NCBI RefSeq assembly: GCF_019797865.1
Contig: NZ_CP081869.1
Coordinates: 3,920,501 to 3,984,500, forward strand
Source: Chenggangzhangella methanolivorans
GTDB lineage: Bacteria; Pseudomonadota; Alphaproteobacteria; Rhizobiales; Methylopilaceae
DNA length: 64,000 bases
Direction of reading: 5' to 3'
Below, in pieces: positions 44,007 to 51,608 of the stretch. Each line of letters begins with the position of its first letter. Within the stretch, counting starts at the first letter, position 1. The translations under genes were made by a program, and so were the position numbers. A model generated the notes under the pieces. That model saw only the letters and a list, made by a program, of their open reading frames with translations. It was not told the origin of the DNA and searched no databases.

Positions 44007-45067
44007 GGCGGCCGGACTGGCGCACGCTCGCGATCGGCGGGGCGCTCGTGATGAGCGCAATCGCGGCGCTGCAGCCGGAGATCCGCGCCGAGCGCGCGAC
44101 CTATGACGTCGTCGGCTTCGTCGACATCACCGGCTCGATGAACGCGCGCGACTATGGCGGCCAGGGAGCTCCGCAGAGCCGGCTCGACGCGGTCAGGCAG
44201 CGCCTGCCGGCGGCGATCGGCCGGCTGCCCTGCGGCTCGCGCTTCGGCCTCGGCGTGTTCAGCGAGCGGCGCGTCTTCCTGCTGTTCGAGCCCATGGACG
44301 TCTGCCGCGATTTCGCGGCGATCGAGGGCGCGATCCGCGGGCTCGACTGGCGCATGGCCTGGGAGGGCGACAGCCGCATCTCAGACGGCCTCCAGCGCGC
44401 CATCGACATGACGAAGCCCATCGGCGCGGACCTGATCTTCCTGACCGACGGCCATGAGGCGCCGCCGCCGCGCACCGACATGGAGCAGCGTTTCGAGATC
44501 GAGAAGGACAAGGTGAGGGGGCTTCTCGTCGGCGTCGGCGGAACCCAGCCGGTCCCGATCCCGAAATATGACGACTTCGGACGCGAGTCCGGCTTCTTCT
44601 CGATGTCGGACGTGCCGCAGGCCTCCCGGCTCGGGCCGCCGCCGGAATACGCCGAGGGCCAGGAGCTTCCGGCCGGCTACAACGCCCGCAACGCGCCCTT
44701 CGGCGAGATGCCCGAGGGCGACGAGCACCTGACCTCCGTGAAGGAGGATCACTTGCGCCAGATCGGGGCCGCAACCGGCCTCGGCTATGCGCGCCTCGGC
44801 GATCCGGAGGCGCTCGCGGAGGCCATCGAGGCGAACGCGAAACCCCGCCCGATCGAGGTTCCGGTCGACCTGTCCTCCCTCCCGGCGTTCGCCGCGCTTC
44901 TGGCGCTGGCGGCTCTCTACGGAGCGCCGCTCGCCGCGAGCCTTCGCGGTCGCGCGCTTTTCCCCCGCCTCCGGCGCGCAAGCGCCGCGAGCCCAAGTTC
45001 CCGGCGCGACGGCGCCGTCAGCCCAAGCCTTCGGCGCGAAAGCGCCGCCAGCCAAGGAGTCGCCTGA
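44003..45067 (+). CDS. mxaL: vWA-domain protein MxaL with a repeat-encoded tail
   Basis: The 354-residue protein has an N-terminal span (LAIGGALVMSAIAAL), a von Willebrand A domain with MIDAS motif FVDITGSMNARD and DLIFLTDGHEAPP, and a second span near LPAFAALLALAALYGAPLAA. It acts in Ca2+ incorporation into methanol dehydrogenase. The last about 30 residues, after the second span, are unusual: three imperfect ten-residue repeats of the form RRASAASPSS, RRDGAVSPSL and RRESAASQGV, encoded by 30-base DNA repeats at 44973-45059. The tail is probably dispensable. The start GTG overlaps mxaK and the stop overlaps mxaD. Confidence 0.93.
   Translation: MRRPDWRTLAIGGALVMSAIAALQPEIRAERATYDVVGFVDITGSMNARDYGGQGAPQSRLDAVRQRLPAAIGRLPCGSRFGLGVFSERRVFLLFEPMDVCRDFAAIEGAIRGLDWRMAWEGDSRISDGLQRAIDMTKPIGADLIFLTDGHEAPPPRTDMEQRFEIEKDKVRGLLVGVGGTQPVPIPKYDDFGRESGFFSMSDVPQASRLGPPPEYAEGQELPAGYNARNAPFGEMPEGDEHLTSVKEDHLRQIGAATGLGYARLGDPEALAEAIEANAKPRPIEVPVDLSSLPAFAALLALAALYGAPLAASLRGRALFPRLRRASAASPSSRRDGAVSPSLRRESAASQGVA
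44973..45059 (+). repeat. Three imperfect 30-bp tandem repeats at the mxaL 3' end
   Basis: Units start at 44973, 45003 and 45033, each beginning GGCGCG, then AAGCGCCGC or similar, then AGCCCAAG. The core GGCGCGNNNGCGCC is itself palindromic, so each unit can fold. They encode the C-terminal tail of MxaL in frame. Confidence 0.75.
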
Positions 45068-45582
45068 TGCGTTCCATCATCCTCGCCGCCGCCTTCGCGC
45101 TCGCCGCGCCCGCAACCGCCTTCGCCCACGGCCCGACGCCGCAGAAAGTCGAGGAGAAGGTCGAGATCAAGGCCGAGCCCGCCAAGGTCTGGGCGCTGGT
45201 CAAGGACTTCGGCGGGATCAAGGCCTGGCACCCGGACGTCGAGAAGGTCGAGGCCAAGGGGACCGACCGCACCCTCACGGTGAAGGGCGGAGCCGTGCTG
45301 GAGGAGGGGCAGGACGAGAGCGACGACGCCTCCATGACGCTCGGCTACCGGCTCTCCAACGAGGGCGTCGACGCCTTTCCGGTGAGCTCCTATTCGGCGA
45401 CGATCGTGGTCAAGGCCGCGGGCGGCGGGTCCGAAGTCACCTGGCAGGGCCGCGGCTACCGGCTCGACACCTCCAACGAGCCGCCGGAGGGCAAGGACGA
45501 CGCCTCGGCCGTCAAGGCGCTGTCGGACTTCTTCAAGGCGGGTCTCGAGGGCCTGAAGAAGAAGGCGGAGGGGCAGGGGTGA
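45067..45582 (+). CDS. mxaD: MxaD, SRPBCC-fold periplasmic protein of methanol oxidation
   Basis: This 171-residue exported protein has a signal peptide (AAAFALAAPATAFA). The mature part is an SRPBCC (START-like) fold: VEIKAEPAKVWALVKDFGG, IKAWHPDVEKVEAKG, YSATIVVKAAGGGSEVTW and a C-terminal helix ALSDFFKAGLEGLKKK. MxaD is reported to stimulate electron transfer between methanol dehydrogenase and cytochrome c-L. It overlaps mxaL by one base and the next gene by four (GTGA). Confidence 0.93.
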   Translation: MRSIILAAAFALAAPATAFAHGPTPQKVEEKVEIKAEPAKVWALVKDFGGIKAWHPDVEKVEAKGTDRTLTVKGGAVLEEGQDESDDASMTLGYRLSNEGVDAFPVSSYSATIVVKAAGGGSEVTWQGRGYRLDTSNEPPEGKDDASAVKALSDFFKAGLEGLKKKAEGQG

Positions 45583-46517
45583 GGCTCCGCGCGCTCTTCT
45601 GCGCGGCGGCGGTCGCAGCCTCCTCCGCGGCTGTCGCCGAGGAGGCCGTGATCGCGGTCGTCGGGCAGACCGGAGGCGTGGTGCGCCTGCTGCCGGTCGC
45701 CGGCGGGACCGCGACCTATGTGGACGTCGGCGACCTGCCGGCGGGCGTCGCGGCCGGGCCCGACGGGCGCACGCTCTACGTCACCGATCCCGACCATGGC
45801 CGCGTCACCGTGGTGGATGCGCTCACGCGGCGCATCACCGCCCGTTTCCCGGTGAAGGGCCAGCCCTTCGGGGCGGCGGCGACCGACGAGTTCGTCTACC
45901 TCACCGACTGGACCCGCGGCGTGCTGATCAAGCTCGACGCGCTGACGGGAGCGCCGACCGGCGAGACCAAGGTCGGCAAGTCGCCCGCAGGCGTCGTGCT
46001 CGACAAGGCGGGCGAGCGGGCATTCGTCGCCCTGCGCGAGGACGACGCGGTCGCGGTGGTCGATCTCACGGGCAAGTCGGAGCTCAAGACCGTCAAGGTC
46101 GGCAAGGCTCCGTTCGCGCTCGCTCTGTCGCCAGACGGCGCGCGCCTCTACGTCGCCAACGTCCAGAGCGGAGACCTTTCGGTGGTCGACGTCGCGCAGG
46201 GCGCGGAGCTGAAGCGCGTCGCCGTCGGCAAGATGCCCTACGGCGTCGCCGTGACGCCCGACGGCGGGCGGATCGCGGTCACGCTGCAGCATGACGGCGC
46301 GCTCGCGGTGGTGGACGCCACGACCCTCGAGGTCGCGGGCCGGGTGAAGACCGGGGCCTATCCGGAGGGCGTGTCGCTGACGCCCGACGGCAAGACCGCC
46401 GCGGTCGCCAACTGGATGGACGACACCGTCTCGCTCGTCGATCTCGAGACCATCAAGGTCGCCAGGACCATGTCGGCGGAAGGCGGCCCACGGAACCTGG
46501 TGGTCGTCGCCGAATGA
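45579..46517 (+). CDS. Exported YVTN-type beta-propeller protein of the mxa operon
   Basis: The 312-residue protein starts GTG, overlapping mxaD, with a signal peptide (ALFCAAAVAASSAAVA). It consists of about seven YVTN/NHL-like blades: DGRTLYVTDPDHGRVTVVD, DEFVYLTDWTRGVLIKLD, ERAFVALREDDAVAVVDL, GARLYVANVQSGDLSVVD and similar. It has no heme or PQQ signature. Its place after mxaD corresponds to mxaE in other methylotrophs, but I assign that name only by position. A scaffold or binding role in the periplasm is inferred. Confidence 0.8.
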   Translation: MRLRALFCAAAVAASSAAVAEEAVIAVVGQTGGVVRLLPVAGGTATYVDVGDLPAGVAAGPDGRTLYVTDPDHGRVTVVDALTRRITARFPVKGQPFGAAATDEFVYLTDWTRGVLIKLDALTGAPTGETKVGKSPAGVVLDKAGERAFVALREDDAVAVVDLTGKSELKTVKVGKAPFALALSPDGARLYVANVQSGDLSVVDVAQGAELKRVAVGKMPYGVAVTPDGGRIAVTLQHDGALAVVDATTLEVAGRVKTGAYPEGVSLTPDGKTAAVANWMDDTVSLVDLETIKVARTMSAEGGPRNLVVVAE

Positions 46518-46579
46518 GTTTCGCCCAACCGGCCGTCGGAAGCGGCCGGACTTAAACAAAACCAACGGGAGAATCCCCA

Positions 46580-47152
46580 ATGCGTCTCATGAAACGTCTC
46601 GTTCTCGCAGGCCTTGCCCTGCCGTTCGCCGGCGCGGCCCATGCGCAGCAGGCGCTCGACCTGCCGCAGATCGACGTGACCAAGGTGGTGGCCGAGATCG
46701 GGCCCGGCTGGGTCAAGAAGCAGACCGGCGAGGAGGGCGTCACCTTCGTGTGCGAGAGCGACGCCTGCGGCGGCCGCGGCGTGGTCGGCGTCGGCCAAGC
46801 CAAGCCCTCGCCCGACTATGTGAAGCTGGTGGTGGCCGAGCCCGACAAGGCGCTGCAGAGCTTCAAATACGGCACCGAGGAGTCGCTGAAGGCGACCGGT
46901 TGCGCGTTCAAGTCCTTCGACGTCCGGCGGCTCAGCGATCACCGCGTGCAGTATGAGGGCCTCGGCTTCTGCCCCGAGGGCGCGACCGCGGCCATGACCA
47001 CGATCTTCGACTCGCAGCGGCTCGGCATGATGTCGGTGCAGATCCTGACGAAGTCCGAGGCCGGCGCGGTGAAGCTGCGCGACGATTCCGTGGAGAAGAT
47101 CGTGGCCGCGCTCGACGCGCCGGCTGCCGACGCTCAGCCGGCGGCGCGCTGA
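46580..47152 (+). CDS. Exported protein at the end of the mxa operon (mxaH position)
   Basis: This 190-residue protein has a signal peptide (LVLAGLALPFAGAAHA) and a mature domain with four Cys in two spaced pairs (TFVCESDACGG, TGCAFKSF and LGFCPEGA). Other blocks are VAEIGPGWVKKQTGEEGV and FDSQRLGMMSVQILTKS. The family is unknown to me. It follows the beta-propeller gene after 62 bases with its own ribosome-binding site (ACGGGAGAA), and it occupies the place of mxaH in related operons. Its 3' end overlaps by 19 bases the convergent gene at 47134-47697. Confidence 0.75.
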   Translation: MRLMKRLVLAGLALPFAGAAHAQQALDLPQIDVTKVVAEIGPGWVKKQTGEEGVTFVCESDACGGRGVVGVGQAKPSPDYVKLVVAEPDKALQSFKYGTEESLKATGCAFKSFDVRRLSDHRVQYEGLGFCPEGATAAMTTIFDSQRLGMMSVQILTKSEAGAVKLRDDSVEKIVAALDAPAADAQPAAR

Positions 47153-47697
47153 CCCGACGCGGGCTGGCCCGAGCCGGGCTGGCCCGGAAAGGGCGTGGCG
47201 GCCTGCCGGCATTTGCCCGGCAGGTTCTGGTAGTAGACGCTTTTCAGACTCGCCTCGCGCCAGACGCCGTCCGACCGGGCGGCGTCGAACTCGCGGAGTT
47301 CGATCGCGATCTCCTGCTCGGCGACGCCCGCGGGGCCGGGATCCGGGACGGTCACCTGGGCTTCGAGGAGCGTCGGGTCGCCGGCGCCGCCGAGCCGCCA
47401 CTCCGGCCGCTTGTCCACCAGCGCGTTGTAGTCGGTCCGGTCGCCGTCGGCCTTGGCGACATAGAGCTGGCGGTAGAGCGCGGGATCGTCCGGCGCCTTC
47501 TCCAGCAGGAAGGCGACGAACGGCCGGCTCTCGACGAAGACGTAGAACTGGCACTGCAGCGTGAGGACGGTCGGCCGTGGCGGCGGCTGTTCGGCGACGG
47601 GTTTCGGGTTGTCGCCGCGCAGATACAGGGCGAGACCAGCCCCTGCCGCCAGAATAAATAATAAAGAAACCGTCAGATATTTCGAAGATCGAAGCAT
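47134..47697 (-). CDS. Membrane-anchored protein of unknown function
   Basis: The 187-residue product has one N-terminal span (LTVSLLFILAAGAGLALYL), then a Pro-rich linker (KPVAEQPPPRP) and a soluble domain with TLQCQFYVFVESRPFVAFLLE and YYQNLPGKCRQAAT, two Cys that may pair. The C-terminus is low-complexity (PGQPGSGQPASGQRAAG). No known domain is recognised. It is convergent with the last mxa gene and separate from TerC. A weak point is the low-complexity tail overlapping the neighbour's stop. Confidence 0.65.
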   Translation of the reverse strand: MLRSSKYLTVSLLFILAAGAGLALYLRGDNPKPVAEQPPPRPTVLTLQCQFYVFVESRPFVAFLLEKAPDDPALYRQLYVAKADGDRTDYNALVDKRPEWRLGGAGDPTLLEAQVTVPDPGPAGVAEQEIAIELREFDAARSDGVWREASLKSVYYQNLPGKCRQAATPFPGQPGSGQPASGQRAAG

Positions 47698-47817
47698 GGG
47701 ATGAATCTATTCAGAACCGCCCCATGCGGTAAATATTTTATTCGACTGTTCGTACGAAGAATTTTCACTGCGAGGCGAGGCGTCGCTCGGGGCGCCTCGC
47801 CGGTCTCGCGGCTTCGC

Positions 47818-48810
47818 TCACTCGGCCGGCAGCTCGGCCTTTTTGTCGTCGCCGCGGGTGCGCCAGAGCGACACCGCGACGCCGCCGGCGATGAGCGTGA
47901 GCGTGACGCCGAGCGAGATCGCCGGGTCGACCTTGCCGAAGAAATGCGCCCAGAAGATCTTGGCGCCGATGAACACCAGCACGAGCGCGAGCGCGTATTT
48001 GAGATAGGCGAAGCGCTGCGCCATCGCGGCGAGCGCGAAGTAGAGCGCGCGCAGGCCGAGCACCGCCATGATGTTGGCGGTGAACACGATGTAGGTGTCG
48101 GTGGTGATGGCGAAGATCGCCGGCACCGAGTCCACCGCGAAGACCAGGTCCGCGATGTTGATCACCACGAGCGCGAGGAACAGCGGAGTGGTCCAGAGCA
48201 CGAGCTTGCCCGTGGTCGGATGCGGCTGGCGCACGAAGAAGCGCTCGCCGTGGAGCTCGGGCGTCACGCGCATGCGCTTGGACAGCCAGGCCACCGCCTT
48301 GTTCTGCGAGAGGTCGGTCTCCTCGTCGCCCGCGAACAGCATCTTCACGCCCGTGACGGCGAGGAAGGCGCCGAACACCAGCATGATCCAGCCGTAGTCC
48401 TGGACGAGCTTGGCGCCGACGCCGATCATCAGGCCGCGGAGCACGAGCACCGCCAGAATGCCCCAGACCAGCGCGCGGTACTGGTACTTCGGCGGGATCG
48501 AGAAATAGCCGAAGATCAGCGCGATGACGAAGACGTTGTCGATCGAGAGCGCCTTCTCGATGGCGTAGCCGGTGAAGTAATTCATGCCGGCTTCCGGCCC
48601 CATCGAGGACCAGACCCAGCCGCCGAACGCGACCGCGACCGCGATGTAGAAGGCGGAGAGCTTCAGGCTTTCGGCGACGCCGAGCTCCTTGCCCTTGCGG
48701 TTCAGCACGCCGAGGTCGAAGGCGAGCAGAACGCCCACGAGCGCGAGGAAGCTCAGCCACAGCCAGGCCGGCTTGCCGACGAATTCAACGAACAGAAATT
48801 CCGGGATCAT
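47818..48810 (-). CDS. TerC/Alx-family membrane protein
   Basis: This 330-residue inner-membrane protein has about nine spans and is of the TerC/Alx family, whose members export Mn2+ or other metals. Family motifs are LGVLNRKGKELG, SIDNVFVIALIF with the conserved Asp-Asn pair, AVDSVPAIFAITTDTYIVFTAN with the second Asp, and LRALYFALAAM. All expected polar membrane residues are present. It stands alone on the minus strand, upstream of and divergent from a small exported-protein gene. I looked for a yybP-ykoY-type Mn2+ riboswitch in the upstream gap and saw none. Confidence 0.92.
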   Translation of the reverse strand: MIPEFLFVEFVGKPAWLWLSFLALVGVLLAFDLGVLNRKGKELGVAESLKLSAFYIAVAVAFGGWVWSSMGPEAGMNYFTGYAIEKALSIDNVFVIALIFGYFSIPPKYQYRALVWGILAVLVLRGLMIGVGAKLVQDYGWIMLVFGAFLAVTGVKMLFAGDEETDLSQNKAVAWLSKRMRVTPELHGERFFVRQPHPTTGKLVLWTTPLFLALVVINIADLVFAVDSVPAIFAITTDTYIVFTANIMAVLGLRALYFALAAMAQRFAYLKYALALVLVFIGAKIFWAHFFGKVDPAISLGVTLTLIAGGVAVSLWRTRGDDKKAELPAE

Positions 48811-49126
48811 GCGCCGTCGAGGTCCTCTGGTCGCAAGGACGACGACGAGCGCCGACGCGGACGCTGCGCCACCGCCCTCAAAGGGTGGGTGGGCAGTCCG
48901 ACATCACGCGCCTCCGCTTGGGGAAAGCACGCCAGAGGGGCCCGGACCAATCTGACTGCGTCGACATGGGCCGCGGCGGGCCGCAAGGCAAGGGACGACG
49001 GCCGGCCTGACGCAACCGTGATGCCGGGCGGCGCCCTCCACACGAAATCCGGCGATATTTCCGTCACTTCGCCGGGCTATGCGAGACGCGGCCGCTCCCG
49101 GCTCCTCTCGCACGGACAGACCCCTC

Positions 49127-49456
49127 ATGCTCAGCGCGCTTCTCTCCAGCCTCCTCCAGACGTTCGTCGTCGATCCGGCGACGGCGGAGGTCGAGGCGGC
49201 CCTGCGCAGAGCCAAGGCGCCGGTCGAGGTCATCGCGCAGGTCGAGACCTGCGTCCGGAACGGCGTTCCCGCACTCGTGAAGCAGGTGGGCGACAGCCCC
49301 GCGCATGGGTTTTCGCTCGCGCTCGACGTCTGGCTCGAGCGGCTGAAGGCCGAGGACGTGATCGTCAAGGCCGCGCCGTCCTGCGCGCCCGTGGTGGCGG
49401 CGGCCCGGCCCTATCTGCGCGGGGAGGAGGAGGCCCCCGCCTCGTCCCGGATTTAA
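49127..49456 (+). CDS. Small unknown protein
   Basis: A 109-residue protein starts at MLSALLSSLLQTFVV. An earlier in-frame start at 49079 would add 16 polar residues. It is mostly helical, with VEAALRRAKAPVEVIAQVETCVRNGVPALVKQVG and a second Cys in APSCAPVVAAA. It resembles small DUF proteins in alphaproteobacteria, but I do not recognise the family. The 316 bases between this start and the divergent terC start hold no recognisable site. The czc genes follow after a short gap. Confidence 0.6.
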   Translation: MLSALLSSLLQTFVVDPATAEVEAALRRAKAPVEVIAQVETCVRNGVPALVKQVGDSPAHGFSLALDVWLERLKAEDVIVKAAPSCAPVVAAARPYLRGEEEAPASSRI

Positions 49457-49540
49457 CGGACCGTTCACTCTCTCGACCGGAGGATGGCGGCTTGCGGCGA
49501 GGCGTCCGTTCCGACTTGACTTCGCGTCCCGAACTCCCTG

Positions 49541-49918
49541 ATGCATTGCGGCATGATCGATCGGTCTGAAGCGAAATCCTCGTTGCTCGGGCGACTCTTC
49601 GCCCGGCTGACGATCGCTTTGTGCCTGACGTTCTTCGGCTACGCCGGCGCGGTCGAGAAGGGCCATGCGGCCCATGTTGGCCCCGGTTCGGCGATCGCGC
49701 TCGCGATCACCGGCGAGGCCGGCGACCAGCACGCCGGCGACGTCGACGCCTCGGGCGATCGCATCGATCACGGCTGCCACGGCTGCGCGGCGATGCCCCA
49801 GCCGACGCCGCACGGCGCGGCCGCCCTCGTCGCCTTCGGCGAACGGCTGAACTGGTTCTCGGCGCCGTCCGAGCACGGCCGCGAGCCCCTGATCGACCTT
49901 CCTCCTCCCCGAGCCTGA
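49541..49918 (+). CDS. Small exported protein upstream of the metal-efflux operon
   Basis: The 125-residue protein, which may start at a second Met four codons later, has an N-terminal hydrophobic region (LTIALCLTFFGYAGAVEKGH). Its mature part is rich in His and Asp (HAAHVG, DQHAGDVDASGDRIDHGCHGCAAMP). The HGCHGC cluster could bind metal. Similar small proteins with an HxCxxC-type motif are often the first gene of czcCBA/cus loci, so a periplasmic metal-binding role is inferred. It precedes czcC by 68 bases. Confidence 0.7.
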   Translation: MHCGMIDRSEAKSSLLGRLFARLTIALCLTFFGYAGAVEKGHAAHVGPGSAIALAITGEAGDQHAGDVDASGDRIDHGCHGCAAMPQPTPHGAAALVAFGERLNWFSAPSEHGREPLIDLPPPRA

Positions 49919-49986
49919 CCTGACGACGCCCTAGCCGGCGCGCGTCCTAGCGCGCGCCTCCGCTCGTCTTCTCATCAGGTCAGGTC

Positions 49987-51273
49987 ATGTTTCTCAGAAC
50001 CCGCGCGCTTGCGCTGGGGGCGGCGATCGCGCTGCTTCCGGCGCCGGCGACGCATGCCGCCAATCAACCTCCAAACAAGTCTGCGCGGACGCTAACCCTG
50101 TCGCAGGCGCTCTCGCGCGCCGTCGCCGCCAGTCCGGCGCTCGCCGCCGCCGATCGCGAGATCGGCGCGTCGGGCGGCCGCAACATCCAGGCGGGGCTGT
50201 TTCCCAACCCCGAGCTTTCGGCCGAGATCGACGGCGCGTTCGGCTCCAATGCCCGACGCAATCTCGGTGCGGCCGAAACCACGCTGCAGATCAGCCAGCT
50301 GTTCGAGCTGGGCGGCAAGCGGCAGGCCCGGATGGCGGCCGCCGCCGCCGAAACGGACCTTGCGCGCTGGGACCGGGCCGCGACCCGGCTGCAGGTGCTC
50401 GCCGAAACGGCGGAAGCCTTCGCGAGAACGCTCGGCGCGCAGGCCCGCGTCGCCGAGCTCGAGTCCCAGGTCGACGATCTCGACCGGCTGACGCCTCTGC
50501 TCGAACGCCGGGTCGAGGCCGGGGCCTCGTCGCGCGCCGAGATCGCCCGCGGCCGGGTCGCGACCGAGACGACGCGGGTCGAGCTCGCGAAAGCCAAGGC
50601 CTCGTTCCACGCGGCGCGGCGCGAGCTGTCGACGCTCATCGGCGACAAGGCCGCGTCCTTCGGCTCCGTCGGCGGCGACCTCACGCGCATCGGTGTCCCG
50701 CCGTCCTTCGAAAGCCTGATGTCGCGCGCGCTCCAGACGCCGCAGCTCACGCGCTTCACGGCCTTGAAGGCGCAACGCCGCGCGCTGCTCGCGGCGGCGG
50801 AGGCGAGGGCGGTTCCCGACGTCACCGCGGGCGTCGGCTGGCGGCACTATCGCGAGGACAAGTCCAACGCCGTGATGGCCTCGCTCAGCGTGCCGCTCAC
50901 CGTGTTCGACCGGAACCAGGGCGGCGTGGTCGAGGCGGGCGAGACGCTCGCCAAGGCCGAGGCTGAGCGGGCGACCGCGCAGCGCTCGCTCACCGTGATG
51001 GTGGGCGCGGCCTATGAGGCGCTGCGCGGCTCCTACGACGAGGCCCGCCTCACCCGCGCCAACGTGCTGCCTGTCGCCCGCGAGGCCTATGACGAGGTCC
51101 GCGCGGGCTATGCGGAAGGCCGCTACTCGCTGCTCGAACTGCTGGAGGCCCGGGCCGCGCTCTCGGACGCCTCCCTCAAGGAGATCGACGCGCTCGTCTC
51201 CTTCCACGCAACCCTCGCCAGTCTCGAAGGCCTGACGGGATACGCCCTCGTTCTGTCCCGGAGAGACAAATGA
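49987..51273 (+). CDS. czcC: Outer-membrane efflux channel (CzcC/TolC type)
   Basis: This is an outer-membrane factor for heavy-metal efflux. The 428-residue precursor has a signal peptide (ALALGAAIALLPAPATHA). Two related halves of coiled-coil helices are visible: TLSQALSRAVAASPALAAADREI, NPELSAEIDGAFG, ISQLFELGGKRQARM, typical of CzcC, and a second copy around ALQTPQLTRFTALKAQRRALL and VPLTVFDRNQGGVVEAG. It is intact. Its stop overlaps the small gene at 51270, followed by czcB and czcA. Confidence 0.9.
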   Translation: MFLRTRALALGAAIALLPAPATHAANQPPNKSARTLTLSQALSRAVAASPALAAADREIGASGGRNIQAGLFPNPELSAEIDGAFGSNARRNLGAAETTLQISQLFELGGKRQARMAAAAAETDLARWDRAATRLQVLAETAEAFARTLGAQARVAELESQVDDLDRLTPLLERRVEAGASSRAEIARGRVATETTRVELAKAKASFHAARRELSTLIGDKAASFGSVGGDLTRIGVPPSFESLMSRALQTPQLTRFTALKAQRRALLAAAEARAVPDVTAGVGWRHYREDKSNAVMASLSVPLTVFDRNQGGVVEAGETLAKAEAERATAQRSLTVMVGAAYEALRGSYDEARLTRANVLPVAREAYDEVRAGYAEGRYSLLELLEARAALSDASLKEIDALVSFHATLASLEGLTGYALVLSRRDK

Positions 51274-51608
51274 CCATGTTCAAGACCGCCTGCGCCGCAG
51301 GCGCGATCCTGCTCGCCTCGGCTTCGGCCGCCTTCGCCGGCCACGCCACGGCCCGCGTCGTCCCCGTGCCGGGAACCGGCGGGGCCTTCGTCTATGACGG
51401 CCGCACCCCGCCGACCTGCGACGCCCGCGACACGAGGCTTCGCCACTTCGCCGGCGACGGCCATCCGGACGCCCATGCCGACCACGCCCATCTCGGCCAT
51501 GGCCACAAATGGGCCGGCCGCAACCACAAGGGCCAGAAGACCAAGCCGCCCTGCTATGCGCGCCGCGTCTCCGAGCAGACCAACGCCCTGATGGGAGACC
51601 GCTCATGA
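51270..51608 (+). CDS. Small exported His-rich protein of the czc operon
   Basis: A 112-residue protein starts within the czcC stop (ATGACC) and has a signal peptide (AAGAILLASASAAFA). The mature part has a His/Asp cluster (HFAGDGHPDAHADHAHLGHGHKWAGRNHKG) that could bind Zn2+, Co2+ or Cu2+ and two Cys (PPTCDAR, KPPCYARR). It lies between the channel and adaptor genes with overlapping starts and stops, an unusual place for a metal-binding gene, and is probably a periplasmic metallochaperone or buffer. The family is not recognised. Confidence 0.72.
   Translation: MTMFKTACAAGAILLASASAAFAGHATARVVPVPGTGGAFVYDGRTPPTCDARDTRLRHFAGDGHPDAHADHAHLGHGHKWAGRNHKGQKTKPPCYARRVSEQTNALMGDRS

Noticed and set aside
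48811..49126. Possible yybP-ykoY-type Mn2+ riboswitch upstream of the TerC/Alx gene
   Set aside because: The conserved loop sequences of that riboswitch class were not found on the minus strand; only generic GC stems are present.
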